The notes: generated from the sequence alone by a model not told the origin. A stretch of 11,024 nt of DNA from an uncultured Clostridia bacterium (GCA_944338265.1 CALVLO010000043.1:1-11024), one strand, 5' to 3'; counted from the first letter of the stretch, positions 1 to 7,285 are shown. Made by a program: numbers and translations.

Positions 1-58
1 AGAGGGCGACGTTATCCGCATCGACACCCGCACGGGCGAGTACATGAGCCGCGTGTAA
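1..58 (+). CDS. efp: Elongation factor P, C-terminal end (partial)
   Basis: Only the last 18 codons are in the window, starting in frame at base 2 and ending with TAA at 56-58. The peptide ends GDVIRIDTRTGEYMSRV, which matches the conserved C-terminus of bacterial elongation factor P (E. coli ends KVDTRSGEYVSRVK). EF-P binds the ribosome between the P and E sites and relieves stalling at consecutive prolines; this tail belongs to its third OB-fold domain. The stop codon overlaps the dtd start (TAATG), so the two are probably translationally coupled. The call rests on a short but characteristic tail. Confidence 0.8.
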   Translation, partial: EGDVIRIDTRTGEYMSRV

Positions 59-495
59 TGAAATTTGTAGCACAGCGCGTGAGCAGAGCAAGGCTCACCG
101 TGAACGGAGAGCTCGTATCCGAGATCGGACGCGGGCTCGTCGTCTATTTCGGGGTAAAAACAGGCGATACGCAGGCGCAGGCGCAAAAGTGCGCCGAAAA
201 GATCGCAAACCTCCGCATTTTCGAAGACGGCGCGGGCAAGATGAACCTCTCTGTGCGTGACGTCGGCGGGGAGGTGCTGCTCGTCTCGCAGTTCACGCTC
301 TGCGGCGATGCGCGCAAGGGCAACCGCCCCTCCTTTACCGAGGCGGAGCGCCCCGAACGGGCAAACGCGCTCTATCTGTATGCGGCGGAGGCGCTCCGCG
401 CGCAGGGCGTGCCCGTCAGAACGGGCGTATTCGGTGCGCATATGTGCATCGATCAGTGTAACGACGGCCCCGTGACCATCCTCTACGAGAACTGA
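58..495 (+). CDS. dtd: D-aminoacyl-tRNA deacylase
   Basis: This 145-aa protein has the usual length for Dtd, which hydrolyses D-amino acids (and glycine mischarged on tRNA-Ala) off tRNAs in the cytoplasm as a proofreading step. The N-terminus MKFVAQRVSRARLTVNGE is typical. The conserved SQFTL active-site motif lies at residues 77-81 and the NDGPVT motif, carrying the Gly-Pro pair that screens chirality, at 135-140; EKIANLRIFEDGAGKMNLS (48-66) is also a family signature. The ATG overlaps the TAA of the EF-P gene by one base, so the start is well fixed and expression is probably coupled to efp. The next gene begins 32 bases downstream. Nothing is missing or truncated. Confidence 0.97.
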   Translation: MKFVAQRVSRARLTVNGELVSEIGRGLVVYFGVKTGDTQAQAQKCAEKIANLRIFEDGAGKMNLSVRDVGGEVLLVSQFTLCGDARKGNRPSFTEAERPERANALYLYAAEALRAQGVPVRTGVFGAHMCIDQCNDGPVTILYEN

Positions 496-497
496 GC

Positions 498-513
498 GCG
501 CCCCTGCGGGCGC
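498..513 (+). other. Small GC hairpin between dtd and the MBL hydrolase gene
   Basis: GCGCCC (498-503) and GGGCGC (508-513) form a perfect 6-bp stem with a CTGC loop, three bases after the dtd stop and directly upstream of the next ribosome binding site. No T-run follows, so it is unlikely to be a terminator. It could modulate mRNA stability or ribosome access to the downstream gene. Confidence 0.4.
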
Positions 514-527
514 CGAGGAAGAACGCA

Positions 528-1379
528 ATGAAGATCGAATATTTGGGCACGGCAGCCGCGGAAGGGGTGCCCGCGCTCTTTTGCAACTGCACCTATTGCC
601 GCGGGCTGCGCGCCCGTCTTGCCGCGGGGGAGAAAACCAAGGAGCTCCGCACCCGCATGCAGGTGCTCATCGACGGCGAGCTCTCCGTCGACTTCCCGCC
701 CGACGCATATGCGCACATGGCGGCGTGGGGCATTGATTTTTCCGCGATCAAATATCTGCTCGTTACCCATTCGCATATGGATCATTTTTACGCGCACGAC
801 TTTGTGCTGCGCGGCTATAAGTATGCGGCGGAGATGGCGGCGGAGACGCTCACCATCTACGGCAACCGTGAGGTGTGCGAGGTGTTTGGCGAGTGCACGC
901 GGCGGGAAATGAAGGAGAGCGTCGCAAAAAATGTGCGTACCATGTCCGTGGGTGCCTTCGAGGAAATTGCTTTCGGCGATTGGCGCGTCTATTCCATGCC
1001 CGCGCAGCATTCTTCGCAAGCCCCGCTCCTGTACCTTGTCGAGCGGAACGGGAAACGCTATCTGCACCTGTGCGATACGGGGCGCATCCCCGAGGAGAGC
1101 ATGGCGTTTTTGAAGGCGCTCGGAAAGCGGGCGGACGTCGTCTCCTGCGACTGTACCTTTCTCTGGCATGCGTCCGATCCCAACGCCCGCCACATGAACT
1201 TTGCGGAGGCGGTCAATACCCGCGCGCGGCTGCGCCGTGCGGGCATTTTGGATGAGGAGACGAAGTTCGTCATCACGCACTTTTCGCACAACAGCGCGCC
1301 CTCGGAAGAGGCGCTCGCCCGCGCAGAACGGGAGTACGGCGTGATCGCCGCATACGACGGGCTGTGCTTGGAGGTATGA
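528..1379 (+). CDS. MBL-fold metallo-hydrolase (PhnP-like)
   Basis: This 283-aa protein is a metallo-beta-lactamase-fold hydrolase. The metal-binding signature HSHMDH is at residues 81-86; further probable ligands are H161 (PAQHSS), D183 (HLCDTG) and H251 or H254 (THFSHN). Near the N-terminus, CNCTYC gives C19, C21 and C24, a Cys-x-Cys-x-x-Cys cluster that resembles the extra zinc site of PhnP-type phosphodiesterases. Such enzymes cleave cyclic phosphates or phosphodiesters, but the substrate cannot be told from sequence. The start follows a GAGGAAG ribosome binding site (515-521) with a 6-base gap. The stop overlaps the start region of the HAD phosphatase gene, so the two hydrolases are co-transcribed and probably coupled. 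The fold is secure; the PhnP-like label is moderate. Confidence 0.9.
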   Translation: MKIEYLGTAAAEGVPALFCNCTYCRGLRARLAAGEKTKELRTRMQVLIDGELSVDFPPDAYAHMAAWGIDFSAIKYLLVTHSHMDHFYAHDFVLRGYKYAAEMAAETLTIYGNREVCEVFGECTRREMKESVAKNVRTMSVGAFEEIAFGDWRVYSMPAQHSSQAPLLYLVERNGKRYLHLCDTGRIPEESMAFLKALGKRADVVSCDCTFLWHASDPNARHMNFAEAVNTRARLRRAGILDEETKFVITHFSHNSAPSEEALARAEREYGVIAAYDGLCLEV

Positions 1380-2227
1380 TGGGAAAGCGCACGGACAACA
1401 CGCTGTATCTGAGCGATCTGGACGGGACGCTGCTCCGCTCCGATCAGAAGCTGAGCGCATATACCTGCGCCGTCATCAACAGGCTCGCGGCGGCGGGCGT
1501 GCATTTTTCGTATGCGACGGCGCGCTCCATCGATACGGCTGCGCGCGTGACGAAGGGCATCGAGGTGGATATCCCCGTCATCGTGCACAACGGCGCGTTC
1601 ATTGTAGATAGCGTCACGCGCAGAGCGCTCTATTCGGCGAAGTTCACGCCGGAGGAGGAGCGCCTTATTTGGGGGACGTTCGTCTCGCACGGGCTGTATC
1701 CGCTCAGCTATGCCGTCATCGAAGGGCGCAACCGCTTTTCCTATCTCCGCGAAAAGTGCAGCCGCGCGCAGTGGGCGTTCGTGCTTTCGCGCACATCCAA
1801 CGCGGAGGACCACCGCGCCCGCGAGATCTTTTCGCCAGACGAGGCGCTCGAAGGCGACGTGTATTATTTTGCCTGCATCGAGGGCGATGAGCAAACGCTG
1901 CGCCCTGTGTACGAATTTTTGAAGGAGAAATTCCGCTGCATCTTCTCGCGCGATATCTATACGGATGCGCCGTGGCTCGAGGTGCTGCCCAAGTACGCCT
2001 CCAAGGCGTCTGCGGCGAAGATCTTACAGGAGAAACTCGGCTGCGACAGAATCGTCTGCTTCGGCGACGAGGTCAACGATATTCCCATGTTCGAGATCGC
2101 CGACGAAAAGTATGCCGTTTCGGGCGCCGCGCCCGAACTGAAATCGCTCGCGACCGCCGTTATCGGCTCCAACGATGAAGACGCCGTCGCAAAGTGGCTT
2201 GCGAAAAAGTTCCAGCTTCTTCTTTGA
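1379..2227 (+). CDS. Cof-type HAD-IIB family phosphatase
   Basis: The 282-aa protein carries all haloacid dehalogenase motifs. Motif I is SDLDGTLL with nucleophile D13 and acid D15; motif II is the T47 region of SYATARS; the motif III lysine lies in LPKYASKASA (about K209); motif IV is GDEVNDIPMF, with D230 and D234 binding magnesium. The large cap between motifs II and III is of the C2B type, as in Cof/YidA sugar-phosphate and nucleotide-cofactor phosphatases; the substrate is not predictable. The start is ambiguous: ATG codons at 1376 and 1379 and GTG at 1364 are all in frame. GGAGGT (1370-1375) is too close for 1376 and useless for 1364, so 1379 is preferred. The preceding stop TGA (1377-1379) overlaps it. 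Confidence 0.93.
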   Translation: MGKRTDNTLYLSDLDGTLLRSDQKLSAYTCAVINRLAAAGVHFSYATARSIDTAARVTKGIEVDIPVIVHNGAFIVDSVTRRALYSAKFTPEEERLIWGTFVSHGLYPLSYAVIEGRNRFSYLREKCSRAQWAFVLSRTSNAEDHRAREIFSPDEALEGDVYYFACIEGDEQTLRPVYEFLKEKFRCIFSRDIYTDAPWLEVLPKYASKASAAKILQEKLGCDRIVCFGDEVNDIPMFEIADEKYAVSGAAPELKSLATAVIGSNDEDAVAKWLAKKFQLLL

Positions 2228-2527
2228 GAGGGAACGCGGCTGCGGGATCGCGAGGCAGCAAAAAGCAGCAAGAAGTAGGCAACCGATGGGGGACGTGCTT
2301 TTTTTAGGAGGAGTCTGCGCGGCAAAGCCGCACAGATGGCGGGATCAAGGAAACCTTATCCCCACCCTACCCTTCCCATGGACAACAAGGGGAGGCAAGA
2401 AAGGGAGAGGGTGGAGGAGCCTTCTCTGAATGTAGCGCTGCCGCGTTCAGAGGGGATGGCTGGAGAGGTTTTGTAACCGTTTGCGTCCATCGGGAGCGGG
2501 TTGACAGGTTTTCCCTGCGGAAAATCC
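2228..2527. repeat. Gene-free, hairpin-rich repeat-like stretch
   Basis: No convincing gene lies here. The stretch contains a hairpin TCTGcGCGGC-AAA-GCCGCaCAGA (2314-2336, one mismatch), an imperfect inverted repeat CCACCCT-a-CCCTT / AAGGG-ag-AGGGTGG (2362-2374 with 2401-2414), and CTCTGAA / TTCAGAG (2424-2430 with 2446-2452). A 22-23-base block, GGACAACAAGGGGAGGCAAG plus AAA (2380-2402), recurs with one substitution and one indel at 10673-10694 beside the repeats at the end of the window. This suggests membership in a dispersed intergenic repeat family. A run of seven T at 2299-2305 follows no strong stem, so no clear terminator of the upstream operon is visible. Confidence 0.6.
2507..2527. 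promoter_or_regulatory. Dyad directly upstream of the sugar transferase -35 box
   Basis: GG-TTTTCC (2507-2514), loop CTGC and GGAAAA-t-CC (2519-2527) form an inverted repeat with one bulged T. It ends one base before the -35 hexamer at 2528. Its position would suit a transcription-factor operator, but no regulator is identified. Confidence 0.3.
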
Positions 2528-2556
2528 TTGACGGGCGCTTCTTCGCATGTTATAAT
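2528..2556 (+). promoter_or_regulatory. Sigma-70-type promoter (extended -10) for the sugar transferase
   Basis: The -35 box TTGACG (2528-2533) is followed by a 17-base spacer and a perfect -10 box TATAAT (2551-2556), with an upstream TGT at 2548-2550 (extended -10). Transcription should begin near 2563, giving a leader of about 47 bases. The leader contains a 7-bp hairpin, CGCGGGT-TTGC-ACCCGCG (2570-2587), just before the ribosome binding site GGAGAGGAGA (2588-2597). Confidence 0.88.
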
Positions 2557-2569
2557 TTTTTCACACAGA

Positions 2570-2587
2570 CGCGGGTTTGCACCCGCG
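2570..2587 (+). other. 5' leader hairpin upstream of the sugar transferase
   Basis: CGCGGGT (2570-2576) pairs perfectly with ACCCGCG (2581-2587) around a TTGC loop. It lies a few bases inside the predicted transcript and abuts the ribosome binding site, so it may protect the 5' end or influence translation. That role is inferred. Confidence 0.5.
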
Positions 2588-2609
2588 GGAGAGGAGACGT
2601 AGAAATACG

Positions 2610-3449
2610 ATGGAGAAAAACAACTCCGCCGCGGCGGAAGAAATAACCGCTGCGGCGGAAGAAAATCAGACGGTCGCAGCCGCACAGGGCGTGTGCGAGG
2701 GGCAGGCAGCCGATGCCGCCGCGGAGATCGCGCCCGCCATGGCAGCGCTTGCGGAGGAGGAAGAAGCCTCCGAAGATGCGCCCGAAGCAGCGCTTCGGGA
2801 GGTGCCCGCCTTCCGGCCCAAGTCGGGATTTCGTTACGGGTGTTACCGCTTTGTCAAGCGCAGTTTCGATATTTTTTCATCTTTTCTTGCGTTGCTATTG
2901 TTTTCTTGGCTGATTTTGCTGTGTTTGCTCATCAAATGGCTTGAGGATTTTCACAATCCCATCTATGTTTCCAAACGGGTCGGGAAAAACGGTAAGATCT
3001 TTAAGTTTTATAAGATCCGTACCATGTGCCCGAATGCAGAGGCGATGAAGCAAAAGTTGATCGCCGAAGGGCTCAACGAAGCGGACGGACCAGCGTTTAA
3101 AATGAAGAACGACCCTCGGATCACGAAGGTCGGAAAGGTGTTCCGCAAGCTGTCGCTGGACGAGCTTCCGCAGCTGTTTAATATTCTGAACGGCTCGATG
3201 AGCGTTGTCGGTCCGCGCCCGCCCATTCCGTCCGAAGTGGAGCAGTACACCGAATATCAGCGGCACCGCCTTGACGTAAAGGGCGGATTGCTGTGTCTGT
3301 GGCAGATTCAGAAGAACCGCAACGCGATCGGATTCGACGAATGGGTGCGGCTCGATCTGGAATATATTCAGAAGCAAAGCGTCTGGTTGGATCTGAAAAT
3401 CATTTTCAAGGGCGCGTTCATGGTGATTTTCGACCGCAGCGGCGAATGA
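2610..3449 (+). CDS. Membrane sugar-phosphate transferase (bacterial sugar transferase family)
   Basis: This 279-aa protein is a monotopic phosphoglycosyl transferase of the PF02397 type (WcaJ/PglC-like). These enzymes move a sugar-1-phosphate from a nucleotide sugar onto undecaprenyl phosphate, starting a surface glycan at the inner face of the membrane. Visible are a single hydrophobic membrane helix (about 86-111), SKRVGKNGKIFKFYKIRTM (121-139), the catalytic Asp-Glu pair in LSLDELPQLFN (D184, E185), MSVVGPRPP (197-205) and FDEWVRLDLEYI (242-253). Residues 1-65 are a low-complexity Ala/Glu-rich extension. The usual VKPGITGLWQ segment reads VKGGLLCLWQIQKNRN, a variant that may mark a subfamily. 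The ATG at 2610 is chosen over an in-frame TTG at 2577 because GAGGAG at 2591-2596 precedes it, though at a long spacing (13 bases). The gene appears to be a single-gene transcript with its own promoter and terminator. Confidence 0.92.
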   Translation: MEKNNSAAAEEITAAAEENQTVAAAQGVCEGQAADAAAEIAPAMAALAEEEEASEDAPEAALREVPAFRPKSGFRYGCYRFVKRSFDIFSSFLALLLFSWLILLCLLIKWLEDFHNPIYVSKRVGKNGKIFKFYKIRTMCPNAEAMKQKLIAEGLNEADGPAFKMKNDPRITKVGKVFRKLSLDELPQLFNILNGSMSVVGPRPPIPSEVEQYTEYQRHRLDVKGGLLCLWQIQKNRNAIGFDEWVRLDLEYIQKQSVWLDLKIIFKGAFMVIFDRSGE

Positions 3450-3512
3450 TCCGCCGTCATGGCAGAAAAAGGCGCGCCGAAAGTCCGATAAATACGGCTG
3501 TGAAAATATTTC

Positions 3513-3536
3513 CCGCGCGGAAGCGAGCGGTTTTTT
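3513..3536 (+). terminator. Probable intrinsic terminator after the sugar transferase
   Basis: CCGCgCG (3513-3519) pairs with CGaGCGG (3524-3530) around a four-base loop, with one internal mismatch, and six T follow at 3531-3536. It lies 64 bases past the stop codon. The left arm also belongs to a longer inverted repeat with 3555-3563, so two alternative hairpins are possible. Confidence 0.6.
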
Positions 3537-3548
3537 CCGAAAAACCTC

Positions 3549-3577
3549 TTTACACCGCGCGGGTTTTGTTATATAAT
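3549..3577 (+). promoter_or_regulatory. Sigma-70-type promoter for the two membrane proteins and mutase
   Basis: TTTACA (3549-3554), a 17-base spacer and TATAAT (3572-3577) make a near-consensus promoter. The expected start near 3584 leaves a leader of only about 20 bases before the ATG at 3604. The arm CCGCGCGGG (3555-3563), complementary to 3512-3520, sits inside the spacer. Confidence 0.85.
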
Positions 3578-3603
3578 AGAAAAGTAAGGTCATTGGGTAT
3601 CGT

Positions 3604-4425
3604 ATGCGTACAGTCTTCGGAAGTTGGAAATATCTCTTCAAAAATGCGTGGTTCGTGCTGCCGCTTGCGCTGCTCCCCGCAGTCTTTATGGCGCTCTCGC
3701 TCGATTACGACCGTATCGAGGCAGTTGTGCGCGCCTTCTTTTCGGGTGCGCCGCAGGCGGGCTTCCTCGATTTTCTGCATACATGGAGCTTTATCCGCTT
3801 TGACGGCGTGCTCGGCGCCATTTACAGCGTGATCGCCGTTCTTGCGGCAGCCGTGTTTATGGCTGCGATCCTCGCCTTTGTGGAGAAGCACATGCGCCTC
3901 GGCAAGCGAACGCTCGGCGGCATCTGGACGCAGTTTGTCAATGCGCTCTTGCCTGCCTTTGTTGTGGTGCTTGCGTATGTGATCTTGTACGAGATCTGGG
4001 CGGTGGTGCTCTCCGCCGTTTTATACGTCATTTCGCAGGTGGACCTCGTCGCCGTGACCTATCTCTTGTACATTGCGGCGGTGCTACTCTTTTTGTTCGT
4101 GCTCGTCTATCTTGCGACAGTGCTCTATCTCTGGCTTCCCTGCAAACTCATGACGGGGTTCGGCTTCTTCGAGGCATTTCTCTATTCCTATCGGCTGATG
4201 CTCGAGCGCCGCTGGCGGCTGGTGCTCTCCTTCACCATCTCCGTCGTGCTCGATCTCGTCGTCCTCTGCGCCGCCATCTTTTTGCCCGTAGCGGTGTTCC
4301 GCGTATTGGGCGCGCTCGTGTTCCTCTTCCTCTTCCCCAACTTCTGCATCCGCATGGAAGTCGTCTATTTCGAGACGGATAAGCTGGATCGCGAGGACGA
4401 GCGCCGCAGTTACAGGAGATATTGA
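3604..4425 (+). CDS. Polytopic membrane protein of unknown function
   Basis: I do not recognise a family. The 273-aa protein has about six hydrophobic segments (roughly residues 15-32, 69-93, 112-143, 147-178, 205-228 and 229-248), no signal peptide and a short charged C-terminal tail (KLDREDERRSYRRY). No catalytic motif is evident. The layout, with a loop ...VEKHMRLGKRT... after the second helix and an F-x-x-AF...R-x-WR stretch before the fifth, parallels the next gene, so the two may be old tandem duplicates and could form a heteromeric complex. The ATG follows the promoter by only about 26 bases with a weak ribosome binding site (TAAGG, 3585-3589), so the start is moderately certain. A single base separates the stop from the next ATG, so co-translation is likely. 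Confidence 0.8.
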   Translation: MRTVFGSWKYLFKNAWFVLPLALLPAVFMALSLDYDRIEAVVRAFFSGAPQAGFLDFLHTWSFIRFDGVLGAIYSVIAVLAAAVFMAAILAFVEKHMRLGKRTLGGIWTQFVNALLPAFVVVLAYVILYEIWAVVLSAVLYVISQVDLVAVTYLLYIAAVLLFLFVLVYLATVLYLWLPCKLMTGFGFFEAFLYSYRLMLERRWRLVLSFTISVVLDLVVLCAAIFLPVAVFRVLGALVFLFLFPNFCIRMEVVYFETDKLDREDERRSYRRY

Positions 4426-4426
4426 T

Positions 4427-5524
4427 ATGAGATTTCGCAACGCATTTCATACCACGCTCGATCATTTTTCTTCGGCATTCAAGATGCTCTTATACCGCAT
4501 CGTCGTTGCGGTGATCACGTTCAGCTTGGTGTATGTGATCTTGCGCCTCGCGCTCGACGGGATCGTCCACAGCGCCGAGACGGAGACGCTCCGCAACATG
4601 ATCGGGGAATTTTTCCGTGCGCTTTTTAGCGGCGATTCCGCCGTGCTGCAGGATTTTCAGTCGAACTTCCACGAGGCGCTCAAAGACTTTTTGTCCCTTC
4701 TTGCCCGCAACGGCGGAGCCATCGCGGGGGCGGCGGTCGGCGTCTGCCTCATGTACCTTCTCTCCCGTTTTCTTAACGGGCTGTGCCTCTTCGCCATTGC
4801 GGGGATCATGCACGATCGGATGAGCCTCTTTGCCCGCACGGGATTTTCCGCCTCCTTCTTCAAGCACCTCGGCAACGCCGCGCTCTATGAAGTCATTTAT
4901 GTGCCCGCCGTATTTTTGTACGACGTGCTTACGGGGCTCTTTTGTTGGTTCTTCTTTTTCTATGTGCCTTCCTTCCTGCCCTCGTGGGGATTTTTGCCCA
5001 TCCTCCTGTCACTGTGTATGACGATCACGCTCATCGTCTGTTTGCAGTCGCTCAAGATGACGCTCATCTCCGCATGGCTGCCCTCCGTTGTGGCGGGGGA
5101 GAAGAGCGTGACGCAGGGCTTCCGTGCGGCGCTGTGCGCCAAAAAGGGATTTTGGCGGCGGTATGCCTCCTTCCTTGCGGCGGTTTACCTCATCATCTGC
5201 GCGAACGTCGTCTTCGGGATCGTCACCATCGGCAGCGCGCTGTTTTTGACCATCCCGCTCAGCTTTATTTTCCTCTTGGCGCTGCAATTCGTGCACTATT
5301 TTGAGGATGGCGGCAAGAAGTACTTTATCTCCGTGCACGATATCGCGGGCGCCTCCGAGACGGTCAAACCCGCAGAAGATCTTATCACCGCGGAGGATAG
5401 CTTAGAGGAGCTCAACCGCAAGATCAACGCGCCCGCCGCGCCCGATGCTGCGGAACAGGAGGGCGCGGACGGAGCTGCATCTTCGGAAACCGCGGATGCG
5501 CAGACAGCGCATCCGGAGAAATAA
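4427..5524 (+). CDS. Polytopic membrane protein with acidic cytoplasmic tail
   Basis: Family not recognised. The 365-aa protein has about six hydrophobic segments (roughly 21-43, 98-127, 151-180, 185-207, 245-266, 268-290), a soluble loop between the first two (about 45-95), and a C-terminal tail from about 300 rich in Ala, Glu and Asp that is probably disordered and cytoplasmic. The motif QGFRAALCAKKGFWRRY (230-246) before the fifth helix echoes the equivalent stretch in the preceding protein. AGGAG (4414-4418), 8 bases before the ATG, fixes the start. The gene lies between a similar membrane protein and a phosphosugar mutase in one apparent operon; a role in envelope biology is a guess from context only. 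Confidence 0.82.
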   Translation: MRFRNAFHTTLDHFSSAFKMLLYRIVVAVITFSLVYVILRLALDGIVHSAETETLRNMIGEFFRALFSGDSAVLQDFQSNFHEALKDFLSLLARNGGAIAGAAVGVCLMYLLSRFLNGLCLFAIAGIMHDRMSLFARTGFSASFFKHLGNAALYEVIYVPAVFLYDVLTGLFCWFFFFYVPSFLPSWGFLPILLSLCMTITLIVCLQSLKMTLISAWLPSVVAGEKSVTQGFRAALCAKKGFWRRYASFLAAVYLIICANVVFGIVTIGSALFLTIPLSFIFLLALQFVHYFEDGGKKYFISVHDIAGASETVKPAEDLITAEDSLEELNRKINAPAAPDAAEQEGADGAASSETADAQTAHPEK

Positions 5525-5532
5525 GGAGTGGA

Positions 5533-7257
5533 ATGAATATGAGTTATCAGAGCATCTACCAATCTTGGCTTGCCGATCCGCGCCTCGCCGAGGCGGACAG
5601 GGCGGAGCTCAGCGCCATCGCTTCGGACGAGAAGGAAAAGGAGTACCGCTTCGGCGGCGAGCTCGAGTTCGGCACGGCGGGCATGCGCGGCATCATCGGC
5701 TGCGGCATGAACATGATGAATGTGTACACCGTCATGCGTGCGACGCAGGGGCTTTCCGAGTATATCAAGACGCTGCCTGCAAAAGATCGGGCGAAAGGCG
5801 TCGTCATCTCCTATGATACGAGAAGAAATTCCCGCCTGTTTGCAGAAAAAGCGGCGGGCGTGCTCGCAAAGAACGGCATCAAGGCGTATCTCTTCGATGA
5901 CGTGCATCCCGTGCCCATGCTCTCTTATGCGGTGCGCTATCTCGGCACGATCGCGGGCATCATGATCACCGCCTCGCACAACCCCAAGGAGTACAACGGC
6001 TATAAGGTGTACGGCGAGGACGGCGCGCAGATGTCGCCCGAGGCGACCAAGATCGTCGTCGGCTTCATCCAAAAGATCACCGATTATCTCTCCGTGACGG
6101 GCGACGAAAAGAGCCCGCTCATCCTGCCCGTTCCCAAGGAAGTGGACGATACCTATATCGAGGCGCTCAAAAAGCTCACGCTGTCTGCGGAGGCGGTGAA
6201 AAAGTGCGGGAAGGACTTAAAGCTCGTCTATACCCCCGTGCACGGCTCGGGCTACGTTCCCGTCACGCGCATTTTGAAGGAGCTGGGCATCAACGTCACC
6301 GTTGTGGAGGAGCAGACGACCAAGGATACCGAGTTTTCCACCGTCGCCGTGCCCAATCCCGAATTCAAAGAGACGCTCTCCATGGGCATTGCGCTTGCCA
6401 ACAAGATCGCTGCCGACGTCGTCTTCGGCACCGACCCGGACTCCGACCGCTTGGGCGTCGCCGTCAAGAACGAGAAGGGCGAGTTCGTCGCGCTCTCGGG
6501 CAATCAGGTGGGCATTCTGCTTTTGGACTACATTCTCACCCGCCTCAAAGAGGAGAACGCCCTCCCGAAGAATGCGGCGGTCGTCAAGTCCTTCGTTACG
6601 ACGGGCATGGCAAAGGCGATCTGCGCGGACTTCGGCGTCGCGCTCTTCGAAACGCCCGTCGGCTTCAAGTTCATCGGCGAGAAGATCAAGGAATGGGAGC
6701 AGGACGGCTCGCATACCTATGTGTTCGGCTTTGAGGAGTCTTGCGGGTATCTCCGCGGCACCCATGCCCGCGATAAGGATGCCGTCGTCGCCTCCATGCT
6801 GTGCGCCGAGATGGTCTGCTACTACACCTATATCGGCAAAACGGTGTGGGGGAGGCTCAACGAGATCTACGCAAAGTACGGGTATGTGCTCGATAAGAAC
6901 CAATCCATCCAATACGCGGGCTTGAACGCGATGAAGGAGATGAACGCCGTCGTCGATGCCCTCAAAAAGGTCAGCGTTACCGCGTTCGGTCCGTTCAAGG
7001 TGGAGGCGGTGCGCGACTACTCTGCGGACGTCCGCCGCACGGCAGAGGGGAAAACCGAGCCGCTGAATATCCCCAAGTGCAACTGCGTGTATTACGAGCT
7101 TGCGGGCGGCTCCTTTGTGTGCGTGCGCCCCTCGGGCACAGAGCCCAAACTCAAAATTTATTACTCCGTGAAGGCTGCTTCCGAGGCGGCTGCGGAGGAG
7201 GCGCTTTCTGCCTGCAAGGCAGATGTAGGGGCGCTTCTGGAACGGGTGAAAAAGTAA
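5533..7257 (+). CDS. Phosphoglucomutase/phosphomannomutase (alpha-D-phosphohexomutase)
   Basis: This 574-aa protein has the full length of the long PgcA-type phosphohexomutases. They interconvert hexose 1- and 6-phosphates through a phosphoserine, supplying sugar-1-phosphates for UDP-glucose or GDP-mannose and thus for envelope glycans. All four signature regions are present: TASHNPKEYNGYK with catalytic S148, the metal-binding loop DPDSDR (301-306), the sugar-recognition GFEES (399-403), and the phosphate-binding RPSGTEPK (532-539). FGTAGMRG (46-53) is also typical. Glucose versus mannose preference cannot be decided. AAGGAG (5523-5528) serves either ATG 5533 (4-base gap) or ATG 5539 (10-base gap); the latter would shorten the protein by two residues. 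It is the last gene before a strong terminator. Confidence 0.96.
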   Translation: MNMSYQSIYQSWLADPRLAEADRAELSAIASDEKEKEYRFGGELEFGTAGMRGIIGCGMNMMNVYTVMRATQGLSEYIKTLPAKDRAKGVVISYDTRRNSRLFAEKAAGVLAKNGIKAYLFDDVHPVPMLSYAVRYLGTIAGIMITASHNPKEYNGYKVYGEDGAQMSPEATKIVVGFIQKITDYLSVTGDEKSPLILPVPKEVDDTYIEALKKLTLSAEAVKKCGKDLKLVYTPVHGSGYVPVTRILKELGINVTVVEEQTTKDTEFSTVAVPNPEFKETLSMGIALANKIAADVVFGTDPDSDRLGVAVKNEKGEFVALSGNQVGILLLDYILTRLKEENALPKNAAVVKSFVTTGMAKAICADFGVALFETPVGFKFIGEKIKEWEQDGSHTYVFGFEESCGYLRGTHARDKDAVVASMLCAEMVCYYTYIGKTVWGRLNEIYAKYGYVLDKNQSIQYAGLNAMKEMNAVVDALKKVSVTAFGPFKVEAVRDYSADVRRTAEGKTEPLNIPKCNCVYYELAGGSFVCVRPSGTEPKLKIYYSVKAASEAAAEEALSACKADVGALLERVKK

Positions 7258-7285
7258 GAGAAAAAGCGTAAACAGGCAAGAAGAT

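Noticed and set aside
483..1460. 325-codon open frame on the minus strand.
   Set aside because: It is antisense to the MBL hydrolase gene, which has clear catalytic motifs and a ribosome binding site. The minus-strand translation is low in recognisable structure.
2260..2305. Terminator after the HAD phosphatase, from AAAAAGCA (2260-2267) with TGCTTTTT (2297-2304).
   Set aside because: The stem is AT-rich with a 29-base loop and no GC core, so it is unlikely to terminate transcription efficiently.
2501..2530. A second promoter from the TTGACA at 2501-2506.
   Set aside because: No acceptable -10 box lies 16-18 bases downstream (the sequence there is AAATCC-like). The TTGACG/TATAAT pair at 2528-2556 is far better.
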